Under the pieces are notes generated by a model. It saw only the letters and a list, made by a program, of their open reading frames with translations. It was not told where the DNA came from and searched no databases. Both the position numbers and the translations under genes were made by a program. From Rhabdochlamydiaceae bacterium (GTDB taxonomy: Bacteria > Chlamydiota > Chlamydiia > Chlamydiales > Rhabdochlamydiaceae): a stretch of 64,000 bases of DNA. Every line of letters starts with the position of its first letter. Position 1 is the stretch's first letter. This document shows, piece by piece, positions 18,404 to 26,983 of this stretch. The DNA lies in contig JAIETG010000006.1 in assembly GCA_019745395.1 (NCBI GenBank), positions 62,001-126,000 of the forward strand, read 5' to 3'.

Positions 18404-19399
18404 GTGGGAAAAATTCTTTGGTTTTTGAGTTTTTATTTATGTGTTTCTATTTCTTTTGCAGATGAGGCATTTCAGGTTGTTGTTTTAGGTTCTGGGGGTG
18501 GGCCTAAAGAGTCGGATGTTTCAGGATATTTAGCAGCTCCTATACATTCTCAGGATTTTATTGCCCTAGATGCTGGTTCTCTCTTGAGCGGCATTTACAT
18601 AGCCCATCAAAAGGGAAGTTTTGAAGGAATTGAAGTAGATCCAAACTCTCCTTTTCATCCTGCGGTAGATATTTTCCGCCATCATATTCAAGCTTATCTT
18701 CTTTCTCATGCGCATTTGGATCATGTTCTGGGTCTTGTTATCAACTCAACGGAAGACCTACCGAAGCCCATTTTTGGAATTGATGTAGTGATCGATTTTT
18801 TAAGAGATTATCTATTTAATGGAAAAATTTGGCCTAATTTTGGATCAGAAGGAAACTCTCCTTGTTTTTCTCAATACCAATACTGCAGATTGGTGCCTGA
18901 GAAAAAAATAGCCATTCCTAACACTGGTATGTTCGTTGAACCTTTTTTGCTAAGTCACCCCAAAGAATATTTATCTACAGCTTTTCTTGTAGAATCTAAT
19001 GACTCTTATCTCGTTTATTTTGGCGATACGGCTCCTGATTGTTTAGAGGCTAAAAAGCGTATGGATGTGATTTGGAAAAGGCTAGTTCCATTGGCTTTAG
19101 AAAAAAAGCTCAAAGGGATTTTTTTAGAATGTTCTTATTTAGATAAGCCAGATACGGAGCTTTTTGGTCATTTAGATGCTAAGCATATGATGCAAGAACT
19201 ACATTATTTTGCTTCTTTAGTAGATGAAGTTCATCCTGAAACGGCTCTTCAAGGGGTAAAAATTTTAGTCACGCATATTAAAGACCCCCTCCTAAAAGAG
19301 GGTCTTTTTAAACAAGCGATTGCTGAAGAATTGCAAAGATGCAATGACTTAGGAGTCATTTTTATTTTCCCATCTCAGGGAGAGAGGATTGTTTTGTAG
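18404..19399 (+). CDS. Class II 3',5'-cyclic AMP phosphodiesterase, exported
   Basis: A metallo-beta-lactamase fold enzyme of the class II cyclic nucleotide phosphodiesterase family, which opens cAMP to 5'-AMP. The 331 residues begin with a signal peptide (GKILWFLSFYLCVSISFA), so it should act in the periplasm or be secreted. The family signature is clear: SHAHLDHVLGL with His102, His104, Asp106 and His107 for metals, then KPIFG, FNGKIWPNF and GDTAPD. The start is GTG behind AGGAG. A class III adenylate cyclase is encoded later in the same window. The 3' end overlaps the convergent peptidase gene by 38 bases. Confidence 0.85.
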   Translation: MGKILWFLSFYLCVSISFADEAFQVVVLGSGGGPKESDVSGYLAAPIHSQDFIALDAGSLLSGIYIAHQKGSFEGIEVDPNSPFHPAVDIFRHHIQAYLLSHAHLDHVLGLVINSTEDLPKPIFGIDVVIDFLRDYLFNGKIWPNFGSEGNSPCFSQYQYCRLVPEKKIAIPNTGMFVEPFLLSHPKEYLSTAFLVESNDSYLVYFGDTAPDCLEAKKRMDVIWKRLVPLALEKKLKGIFLECSYLDKPDTELFGHLDAKHMMQELHYFASLVDEVHPETALQGVKILVTHIKDPLLKEGLFKQAIAEELQRCNDLGVIFIFPSQGERIVL

Positions 19400-21038
19400 C
19401 AAATTCTCGAATCCAGGCATCGGAGGAAAGCGGCTTTCCTATGACATGTTCAATGAGCTGTGACCAGTTCATTCGATTGCCTGGAGAAAAGAGTTTTTCT
19501 CGTAAAAAACGCCCAGCTTCTGTTGTTTCTAAAGAGTTTGATCCTGTGACTTCTTGTAAAGATTCTTCCATACAAGAGGCGAAAAGCTCTCCCAGTAAAT
19601 AGCTGTAATAATAGACGGGAGCAAGACCGATATGGTACTTAGCGGCCCAATCGCATTTGCTATCGCGATTTTTAGGCGTACGGATTTTTTGATATTTAGA
19701 AACGAGACTCCACCAGAGTGTATTGAGATCTTGATCTGGATTGCGATAGAGCTCTCTTTCAAAATAGGTCATCACAAGTACCCATCTACTGAAGATGAGT
19801 TGACGTCTGGATAAGCTTTCTTGGGCTTTTTTAATTAATGTGTCTTGGCTGCTTGTATAAGAGGGAAGCTTGGATAGAGAAGAGATAAGATAGGCTCTTC
19901 TTCCGGCCATAAGGGCCATGGCTTCAGTTGTAATCATATGAGGAGGCTGTTTTAAGAGCCAAGGAAGCTTTTCATCAAATCCTTGTTCATAAATGGCATG
20001 ACCAAATTCGTGAAGGATTGTCTCTAGCCATTTTAGAGTAGGTTTGAGGTTTTCTAGGGTTCGAATGTCTGTATCTCGATCGACGTTTATGCAAAAAGCG
20101 TGTTGGTTTTTTCCGGGTTTTTCCCAAAGGTCGCTTTTCTGTAAAATAGGTTCTATTTGAAAGCCCATTTTTTGATAAAATTGGCGAGTTGCTTCTACAA
20201 GGTCAGTATGAGCTACTAAAGAATCGAGCTCTGCTCGATCTAAAGGATCTTCTTGTCCAAACGGTTCGCTCCAAGCCCAGGGTCCTAATTCCTCACCGGG
20301 AACAGAGAATTGTTTGCATTGGACTTCTTCAATGGTTATCAAAGTGTTTTGATAAGATTCGTCAGATCTGCTTGCTACTTGATCGAGCAAATCGAATAAA
20401 GCTTTTTCGTTGACTTCTTGCAGATCCAATTGCATTTGAAAATAGTTTTCGTATCCAAGGCTTTTAGCTGCTTTATTGCGAAGCTTTACCAGCTCCAAAA
20501 TTTGAGGTGCTAAAAATTGCCCTACTTCTTTGGAAGCTTCCCAAGCTTCTTTTCTTACAGAAGGGTTTGTCTCTTTTTTTAAGACTTCTAAAATATCATT
20601 TTCAGAGACAGTTTTTCCTTGAAGATTTGCTCGGAAATTTCCATGAGCATAGGATAGAGCTGCTTCTTTTTGCGCAATTTCTTTTAGGAGATTTTCTGGA
20701 ATGGCTTTTTCTTTGAAAGAATAAATCAGAAGTTGTAGCTGCCTTTTTAAAATGGGATCGGTAACAGATCCTTGTTTTTCCCATTTTAGAAGTAGTTTGT
20801 AGGTTTTAGGATTGTTAAAGAGCATGGAAAGCTCTGTGCTCAGAGTTCCTACGAGATCTGCCGCATCAGCGCTTCCTGTTGTTGCCAAGATCCAGTAGGC
20901 TTGATTGAGCTGTTTACTTTTGCTGGATACTTCGGGAACGAAAGCGTTAAGAAAGGATTCAAAAGAAGTGGGTTCTTTAGCATAAGCAGGAACAAGACCA
21001 AGACTTAAAAGGATTGATAAAAGCATCTGTTTCAGCAT
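19362..21038 (-). CDS. Exported zinc metallopeptidase, M2/M3-like (HEFGH)
   Basis: A 558-residue protein with a Sec signal peptide (LKQMLLSILLSLGLVPAYA) and an overall layout of the mostly helical M2/M3 dipeptidyl-carboxypeptidase/oligopeptidase clan. The zinc site is HEFGH (343-347) with Glu372 in TEAMALMAG as the probable third ligand. The earlier EAWEASKEVG and LVKLRNKAAKSLGYENYF segments are typical of bacterial M2-like peptidases. It probably trims peptides in the periplasm. The family boundary (M2 versus M3) cannot be settled by eye. Its 3' end overlaps the phosphodiesterase gene. A decayed transposase lies upstream. Confidence 0.85.
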   Translation of the reverse strand: MLKQMLLSILLSLGLVPAYAKEPTSFESFLNAFVPEVSSKSKQLNQAYWILATTGSADAADLVGTLSTELSMLFNNPKTYKLLLKWEKQGSVTDPILKRQLQLLIYSFKEKAIPENLLKEIAQKEAALSYAHGNFRANLQGKTVSENDILEVLKKETNPSVRKEAWEASKEVGQFLAPQILELVKLRNKAAKSLGYENYFQMQLDLQEVNEKALFDLLDQVASRSDESYQNTLITIEEVQCKQFSVPGEELGPWAWSEPFGQEDPLDRAELDSLVAHTDLVEATRQFYQKMGFQIEPILQKSDLWEKPGKNQHAFCINVDRDTDIRTLENLKPTLKWLETILHEFGHAIYEQGFDEKLPWLLKQPPHMITTEAMALMAGRRAYLISSLSKLPSYTSSQDTLIKKAQESLSRRQLIFSRWVLVMTYFERELYRNPDQDLNTLWWSLVSKYQKIRTPKNRDSKCDWAAKYHIGLAPVYYYSYLLGELFASCMEESLQEVTGSNSLETTEAGRFLREKLFSPGNRMNWSQLIEHVIGKPLSSDAWIREFATKQSSLPEMGK

Positions 21039-21234
21039 AGAAAAATTCCTCGAGTTTTAGGGCGGTTACTTGCGAGCAAGTTGCTGTGAAAGAGGATTTT
21101 TTGCAAGAGCATTTTAGAGATGGCAAAGCTAAATGTTTTGATTTCAAAAATATCTGCATCGAGGTTTTACTAAAAAAACACTTCCCGGGTTAAGTTCTCT
21201 GTGAATTATACTCGCGTGCCGATTTTTCATGTCC

Positions 21235-21485
21235 TATTATATCTTTTAAACCGGATTTCATTTGTTTAAGGAGGTTTACTTTCTTTTTTATATGATCTAC
21301 ATCCTCTATTGTAAGATGTAGCTCATATTAATGAGGCTGCTTTGCTCCACAATATTCGGCACCTCTATGCGTAAAGACTCTGAGAATACGAGCCTTTTCT
21401 TCTTCAGACAAAGAGTTGCTTTATCATTCAGTGTATCCGATGCTACAAGATTTTTTCTGCTTGTTTAAAGCAAAAAATTCTACTC
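21235..21485 (-). pseudogene. Remnant of an rve-type (IS481/IS3-like) transposase
   Basis: In the 535 bases between the peptidase and galE, the minus strand holds fragments of an integrase-core transposase in shifting frames. In order they are LLxTSRKNLVASDTLNDKATL, RILRVFTHRGAEYCGAKQPH, then after a TAA codon YELHLTIEDVDHIKKK, and TNEIRFKR. These line up with the family pattern K-L-Y-T-x-K-T...A-A-D-x-L-N-D, R-V-L-T-D-R-G-x-E-Y-C-G, H-x-Y-E-L-x-L...I-D-H-x-K-T-K and P-Q-T-N-G-I-C-E-R-F. The catalytic Asp of L-T-D-R-G has become His. Several stops and frameshifts make it inactive. I saw no terminal inverted repeats. The rest of the gap holds nothing recognised. Confidence 0.65.
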
Positions 21486-21573
21486 TTTCGCTAGTTTTAC
21501 AAGAGCCTTTGGTAACAACGTTTAGAACTTCTCTCTTTCCAGGAAAAAGAAGTTGTGACCTAGGGCTCTATGA

Positions 21574-22638
21574 CTAATTAAGCGCCTTCCAAGCATGTTC
21601 AATCATTGTTTCAAGAGAAGAATACTGAGGTTCCCATCCTAGCTCGTTCTTGGCTTTCTCTGAGCTCGCTAAGATATAAGGTACGTCACCCTGTCTTCGT
21701 TCCCCGTAAATCAAATTGATTTGCTGTCCTGTAATTTTTTCTATTGCTTTAATGACTTCCAAAACACTGTACCCTTTACCATTTCCTAAATTGTACGAGG
21801 AGGATGTGCTGCCTCCTAGCAGTTTTTCCATAGCTAAAATATGTGCTGAAGCTAAATCGTAAACATGAATGTAATCACGAATGCCGGTACCATCTGGAGT
21901 CGAATAATCCGTTCCAAAAATGGTGATGCATTTTTGAGGTTCCTGAAGGCTCCTAAGCGCTAAAGGAATCAAATTATTTTCCTTAGACTTATAGTTTTTG
22001 AGTATGTTATCAGGATCTCCTCCTGCCGCATTGAAGTAACGAAACGAACAATATTTGATTCCGTGCGCGATATCAAAGTCTGCTAAGATTTGTTCCACCA
22101 TAAGCTTTGATCGGCCATATGGGCTGATTGGGTGGTAAGGATGGTTTTCAGTGATAGGTATTTCTTCAGGAGGTCCAAAAATAGCGGCTGTTGATGAGAA
22201 AATAAATATTTTTACAGAATGTTGAGCCATGACTTGTAAGAGATTAACGGAATTTGCCACATTATTAATATAATATGCTCCTGGATTAAGACAGGAATCT
22301 CCGACATCTGTAAAGGCGGCGAAATGCATGACAACATCAATATTATTATTTTCGAATACCTGTTTTAATGCTTGGATATCTCCAAGGTCTCCTTCAATGA
22401 ACTTTCCATACTTAACAGCATCCTTGTTCCCACGACTTAAATTATCAAACACAATTGTCTCATAGCCATTTTGATAGAGCAACTTATTGACATGTGATCC
22501 AATAAAACCAGCTCCACCGACAACAAGCACTGTTTTTGTTGATGTTATAACGGGTTCATTAGTTTGACTCGTTTGAGAAAAAACTAAAAATGGCACAGCT
22601 ATAAATATTCTGAAAAATATTTGAATTTTCTTGTTCAT
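21574..22638 (-). CDS. galE: UDP-glucose 4-epimerase family protein with N-terminal signal-like segment
   Basis: Extended short-chain dehydrogenase that interconverts UDP-glucose and UDP-galactose (or the N-acetyl forms) with bound NAD. The NAD motif GGAGFIG is at 41-47, and the catalytic SST (around 148-150), Tyr174 and Lys178 (SPYGRSK) are present. The 354-residue product is about 30 longer than usual. The extra N-terminus is basic then strongly apolar (KIQIFFRIFIAVPFLVFSQ), like a signal peptide or anchor. No in-frame ATG lies between it and the Rossmann fold, so it seems to be translated. A GalE outside the cytoplasm would be unusual because nucleotide sugars are cytosolic; the segment may be a membrane anchor. 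Confidence 0.88.
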   Translation of the reverse strand: MNKKIQIFFRIFIAVPFLVFSQTSQTNEPVITSTKTVLVVGGAGFIGSHVNKLLYQNGYETIVFDNLSRGNKDAVKYGKFIEGDLGDIQALKQVFENNNIDVVMHFAAFTDVGDSCLNPGAYYINNVANSVNLLQVMAQHSVKIFIFSSTAAIFGPPEEIPITENHPYHPISPYGRSKLMVEQILADFDIAHGIKYCSFRYFNAAGGDPDNILKNYKSKENNLIPLALRSLQEPQKCITIFGTDYSTPDGTGIRDYIHVYDLASAHILAMEKLLGGSTSSSYNLGNGKGYSVLEVIKAIEKITGQQINLIYGERRQGDVPYILASSEKAKNELGWEPQYSSLETMIEHAWKALN

Positions 22639-22668
22639 GTATAGTCGTTTCCTTTATTTGAGATTTCT

Positions 22669-23019
22669 TTAAATGTTTATCGAGATTCGTTAGTTTTTTG
22701 GATAAAAAAGGCTTTAAATTTCCGCGTAATTATAAATTATCTATCGATAGCAATAGCTGGAAATCCTGTCAACTTAAACATGTAGCTGAAGTAGGATTAT
22801 TTGAGATTTCTTTTATTGTTTCCGCTATTTCTGATTTTATCGATTTTTTAGGAGCAAAGCTTTGCGTATTTTGACAAAGATGAAATTGATATCCTTTTCA
22901 TCGTACGGGAGGAAAAACGGCCATCCGTTAAACTCATGAAAACCATACTCAGTAGCGGCTCCGGGAATCTTAAAGAGGGTTTTCTAGGATCTTTAACGCT
23001 CATAAAATGGAAATTATAG
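22669..23019 (+). pseudogene. Possible decayed coding sequence of unknown origin
   Basis: In the 638-base space between galE and the GT92 gene, the plus strand has two abutting open stretches without start codons. The first reads through about 22669-22870 (including FPRNYKLSIDSNSWKS and HVAEVGLFEISFIVSAISDF). The second, in another frame, covers 22852-23019 (including FDKDEIDILFIVREEKR and SSGSGNLKEGFLGSL). The amino acid composition looks protein-like and the two could be one gene broken by a frameshift. I do not recognise the family. The remaining sequence to 23276 is AT-rich and shows nothing else. Confidence 0.25.
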
Positions 23020-23276
23020 GATGTAAATCTAATGTGTAAATAAATGTTCGTTTTTTTAAGTGGTTTTAAATAATCTTTTTTTGTTTGAGGTGATTTATAG
23101 CAAGCGCTTGTAGTGTTTTTCAAACTATAAAAACTTAGAAAAAACTTGTTCTGACTTTTTGTGCCTTGTTAAAGATGCTCTTCAGTCTATACAAAAATGA
23201 AAATTTATGATAATTCGATATCTTGCGAGCGTTTTATTGTTAAGAAGAAAATCTTTGAGAAATCGGGTATTTACAT

Positions 23277-24092
23277 ATGTATGACTTATCAGTTTGTGCG
23301 ATTTTCAAAGATGAAGCCTCTTATTTAAAAGAGTGGATTGAATACCATAAATTAGTGGGAGTTCAGCATTTTTACCTCTATGAAAATGAAAATGAAAGCG
23401 ATGATTTTTTTGCGGTTTTAAACCCTTATATAACATCTGGAGAAGTGACGCTCACTCATTGGAAAGACCAGGATAAAGATTTATGGGAAGGTCGGAAAAA
23501 TGCTTGGGTTTATACAACTCAAGTAACAGCCTATGAGCACGCTATTTGGATTTCTAAAGGGAAAACCAAATGGCTTGCTTTTATAGATGTTGATGAATTT
23601 ATTGTTCCTGTAAAAGAAGATTCGATAGTAGATGTTCTGGCAAAATATGAGGATAAATTCCCTGGTGTAGAAGTTCTGTGGGATATTTTTGGGACTTCAA
23701 ATATAGATACTGTTCCTCCTGATAAATTAATGATCGAAATTATGCATCGCAGATGTGCCAAAATTCCTATGCCTTACGATAGAAAGACCATTTTAAGGCC
23801 TGAATTTTATAATGGATTTTTTCAGCCTCCTCATGACTGTTTATATGTAAATGAGTTGCAGTCATGCGAAATCAACCCTTCAGAAATGGTAGTCAATCAT
23901 TATATGAACAGGTGTAAGGATTACTTTTTCCATGTGAAGCTTAAAAATAAAATGAAGATGATGAATCGTCAGTTTCAAGATTGGGAGATTAATGATTTAA
24001 TGGCATTAGGCAACGATTCAGAAGACACAAGAAAATTTGTGCAGAGATTTGTCCCTACTTTAAGAGAAAAAATGGGACTAGAAAATGAGTGA
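23277..24092 (+). CDS. Glycosyltransferase family 92 (DUF23-like)
   Basis: A 271-residue inverting-type sugar transferase with a GT-A fold. The GT92 hallmarks are FKDEASYLKEWIEYHKLVGV near the N-terminus, HFYLYENE, and the metal-binding DVD (104-106) in FIDVDEFIVP. GT92 enzymes in animals add galactose to glycans; bacterial members sit in surface polysaccharide clusters. No signal peptide or membrane segment is present, so it should act in the cytoplasm. It overlaps the next gene by 8 bases. Its sequence is clearly related to the N-terminal domain of the large GT92-HAD protein on the other strand, with two galE genes around them. Confidence 0.85.
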   Translation: MYDLSVCAIFKDEASYLKEWIEYHKLVGVQHFYLYENENESDDFFAVLNPYITSGEVTLTHWKDQDKDLWEGRKNAWVYTTQVTAYEHAIWISKGKTKWLAFIDVDEFIVPVKEDSIVDVLAKYEDKFPGVEVLWDIFGTSNIDTVPPDKLMIEIMHRRCAKIPMPYDRKTILRPEFYNGFFQPPHDCLYVNELQSCEINPSEMVVNHYMNRCKDYFFHVKLKNKMKMMNRQFQDWEINDLMALGNDSEDTRKFVQRFVPTLREKMGLENE

Positions 24093-24750
24093 TTTAGAGG
24101 AATCTCTATCTTCGGACAGATTAAATCAAATCCTTACCTCTCAGAAAATACTAGATGCCTTGCGGCAATCGTATGTACTTAAAGCTATTGAGTACATTTC
24201 TGAGCAGGAAAGAACGTTATCTCTAGCTCAGGAGATAATTCTGTTATTTCAAGAGGTTGTCGATATAAATCTACATTCTCAGCTTCTTCAGTTATTTGAA
24301 TATCTCCCAACTGAACAGCGAACGTTGCTTGTTATGAAAACCATTTTACATTTATTTAAAAAGGCAAGCTATGTACATCGATCCCATGTGATTAAATTAA
24401 TTACCTGTATTCCTAGTGAGCAAAGAACTCTTGAAGTTGTTCAAGAAATGACCATTTTTTTTCAACAAGTTGCTACGGATTGGAGATATGATATTTTTCG
24501 TGCGATTAAGAATATTCCTAAAGAGCAAAGATGCGAAATACTAGACGTGGTCTCAAAGATTATACGGGGATCAGAGGATTGGCTTTTTTTGGCAAAACGT
24601 ACGGCTGCAATTATAGAGGCTATTTATCGAGTTGATTCCCAAAAAAGAGCCGAGGCTTTTTTTTGTTGTCAGCAGTATCCTATTATTTTTTTACAGGAAA
24701 ATATTTTTTCCGCCATTTGTTGTTTTTGCCCCGCAATAATAGAAACGTAA
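24085..24750 (+). CDS. Alpha-helical repeat protein, unrecognised
   Basis: A 221-residue protein coupled to the GT92 gene by an 8-base overlap. It consists of about five diverged repeats of roughly 32 residues, each ending in a P/SxEQRTL-type motif (SEQERTL, TEQRTLLV, SEQRTLEVV, KEQRCEIL, SQKRAEA) followed by a long helix rich in Ile, Leu, Val and Phe. This gives a solenoid of paired helices like TPR or HEAT proteins, suited to protein-protein contact. There is no catalytic motif and no signal peptide. The coupling suggests that it partners with the glycosyltransferase or shares its expression. The C-terminus is Cys-rich (CCFCP). Confidence 0.7.
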   Translation: MSDLEESLSSDRLNQILTSQKILDALRQSYVLKAIEYISEQERTLSLAQEIILLFQEVVDINLHSQLLQLFEYLPTEQRTLLVMKTILHLFKKASYVHRSHVIKLITCIPSEQRTLEVVQEMTIFFQQVATDWRYDIFRAIKNIPKEQRCEILDVVSKIIRGSEDWLFLAKRTAAIIEAIYRVDSQKRAEAFFCCQQYPIIFLQENIFSAICCFCPAIIET

Positions 24751-24787
24751 GACAGCTTTTAATGCTTGATTGACGTGAAACTTACTC

Positions 24788-26950
24788 TTACGGAAAGTGA
24801 TTAGTAATATGGGGTATGTATGTGTGTGAAATCATTTGTGATTTTAATCGATGCATTAGCAATTCAAAGACCTTTTTATCAAAAGAGCGAATTTCATATG
24901 CAGAGAAGATTTTTCTAAAAGCATCTACACAAAGATGGGAAGCATCTACATATTTCGTAGGAAATTCACAAAGCAACCGAATGGGATTCTCCTTTTCGAA
25001 ACTTTTCAAAGATCCAACGTAGTCATTGTTTAGATATTCAATTTCATCTGACCAGCCTTCAGATACTTTTACAATTCCATAACGAGGATAATTGGAATTA
25101 CTTGTATTTTCTGGAGCGTTATCCCAATATACGATTGCTAAGTATGTTGGATGAGTTTGTAAATATTTGGTGAAAAATTCGATACAAGTATTCCCAGAGC
25201 CTTGCCCATCTACAATGATCGTTTCTTCTGTATAGATTGAATGCACATATTCTATGTAAGATGAGTTTGGATGACGATAAGCTTGTCTAGAAGTGTGAAA
25301 GTAGATGGATGTATAATGGGGAAACATTTCTTCAAAAATTTTTATCCATAGGCATGAATCTCTTGAAGAAAACAAGATGCGATTTTTTTGATGAGTTTTA
25401 CAAAATGTATCAAGATAAAGGCTACATTGAATGAGTATAGGAATATTGATTTGCGATTGTTCATTCCAGAGGAGATGTTCAACAGAATCTATTGCGTAAG
25501 GATTTTGCAATCGCAGGGCTCGCATTAAATAGGCTAAGTCTGGTTGCCCTAGATCTATCATGTCCTGTTCATTGGGGGATAATTGGTTGTTTTGGTAGTA
25601 TTGAACGGGAATTTGATAATGGGAAGCATTGAGAATGTCTGAGTGGTAGTTGTCTCCTGTATGGAGATCTATTTTCACAGTCTTATTCAGAAATTCCCAG
25701 GCGGCACCTGATTGTTTTCCATTAGGGGAGCAAATAGTTTGTACGCTTTTCTTAAGCCCAACTTTCGATAGAAAAACTTTCATCTGTTCTAAGTTATAAT
25801 ACGTATCGCTAATGAGGATATCCCCATGACAAACTTGAGCTAGATTTTCTTGAATGGGAAATATGCTTTCAAGTTCCATAGAGCATTCAAAATTGAGCAA
25901 ATCACGGATTTGAGAGCTTTCGAGTCCTGTTATGTTTTGAAATTGCCTGTAAATATTCTCTAGGTTTTTAGAGTCACAGCAGTGCATTTCTGCTAATTTT
26001 CTTAATTTTGTAAAGTTTGGATAAGGGTATTTTTTTTCCACTAATTGAAATACAGAATCGGGAGTGTGATGTAATCGTCCTATCAAAGTATCAAATACAT
26101 CGAAAGAATGGATTTTTGGGGAAGTTGGTTCAGCAAGCGGAAATTGCAATTTTTCTCGCAAAGCAGGAACAAATCGAAAAATATGACGTTCGCGATCTTC
26201 TTGGTCATTTCCGATACGCAGGATCTCAGCAATCGTTTGCTTGTCATAGGAAATGTTATATATCGTAGATTTGTTTTTTATTTTTTGTGCATGAAAATTA
26301 CTGATGTAGCGATTGGTATAATGATTAATGACAAATTCATCTGGACTTGCGATTGTTGAGCTTTTTTCTTTTTCACATTCTCGTTTAGGAAGATTGAAGA
26401 TTGTTTTTCTAGTCTGCTTAGGATATGAGGGACATGTTTTTTTATTTAACGCTTCAATCAACAATACATGTGCAGAGATAGAATCTATGCCAGCAGTTCC
26501 ATAGATAGTTTCATAAATTTGAACCTCTGCTATGTCTTTGTATTTTTTTAGCCCTTCTATAATTGTATTGGTAGTTACAGGAACTATGAATTGATCTAAA
26601 TCTAATGGGATAATCCAATCGGAAGTCTTTTGAGCTATTTGAAAAGCATGTTCATAGGCAGGTTTTTGAGTTGTGGTAATCCAAGGAAAAGGCAAAAGAT
26701 TCCACTCTTCTAGCCTTTGGTTGGGCCAGTATGTAAGAGTTACTTCTTTCTTTTCTATGTAAGGCTCTAAAATACCTAAGTAGTCATCTTCGCTATCGTT
26801 GTTGTATAAATAGAAGTGCTGAACCCCGACAAGTTTATGATACTCAATCCATTCCTTTAAAAACGGAGCTTCATTTTTAAAAATTGCACAGATGGATAAT
26901 TGTATGCGGTCAGTAGGTTGATTTGCTGATTGCTGATTGCTTTGAGGCAT
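24788..26950 (-). CDS. Fusion of GT92 glycosyltransferase and HAD-superfamily domains
   Basis: A 720-residue protein. Residues 15-270 are a GT92 domain very close in pattern to the nearby stand-alone gene (FKNEAPFLKEWIEYHKLVGV; DLD at 117-119 in DLDQFIVP, where relatives have DxDEF). Residues 280-445 are a HAD-like domain with motif I SFDVFDTL (Asp284, Asp287), motif II SDTY, Lys412 and motif IV GDNYHSD (432-438), as in the HAD group often fused to glycosyltransferases. The last 200 residues contain ILFSSRDSCLW and VDGQGSGNT, a domain that commonly follows this HAD type. It probably builds or phospho-modifies a surface glycan. There is no signal peptide. It lies on the strand of both galE genes, between them. 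Confidence 0.85.
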   Translation of the reverse strand: MPQSNQQSANQPTDRIQLSICAIFKNEAPFLKEWIEYHKLVGVQHFYLYNNDSEDDYLGILEPYIEKKEVTLTYWPNQRLEEWNLLPFPWITTTQKPAYEHAFQIAQKTSDWIIPLDLDQFIVPVTTNTIIEGLKKYKDIAEVQIYETIYGTAGIDSISAHVLLIEALNKKTCPSYPKQTRKTIFNLPKRECEKEKSSTIASPDEFVINHYTNRYISNFHAQKIKNKSTIYNISYDKQTIAEILRIGNDQEDRERHIFRFVPALREKLQFPLAEPTSPKIHSFDVFDTLIGRLHHTPDSVFQLVEKKYPYPNFTKLRKLAEMHCCDSKNLENIYRQFQNITGLESSQIRDLLNFECSMELESIFPIQENLAQVCHGDILISDTYYNLEQMKVFLSKVGLKKSVQTICSPNGKQSGAAWEFLNKTVKIDLHTGDNYHSDILNASHYQIPVQYYQNNQLSPNEQDMIDLGQPDLAYLMRALRLQNPYAIDSVEHLLWNEQSQINIPILIQCSLYLDTFCKTHQKNRILFSSRDSCLWIKIFEEMFPHYTSIYFHTSRQAYRHPNSSYIEYVHSIYTEETIIVDGQGSGNTCIEFFTKYLQTHPTYLAIVYWDNAPENTSNSNYPRYGIVKVSEGWSDEIEYLNNDYVGSLKSFEKENPIRLLCEFPTKYVDASHLCVDAFRKIFSAYEIRSFDKKVFELLMHRLKSQMISHTYIPHITNHFP

Positions 26951-26983
26951 AACCCTACTATTCCTGTTTTTTGACGGATTTAT

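Noticed and set aside
22848-23123. A 91-codon minus-strand frame opposite the possible remnant
   Set aside because: It has no ribosome binding site and is better explained as the antisense of the plus-strand coding-like segment.
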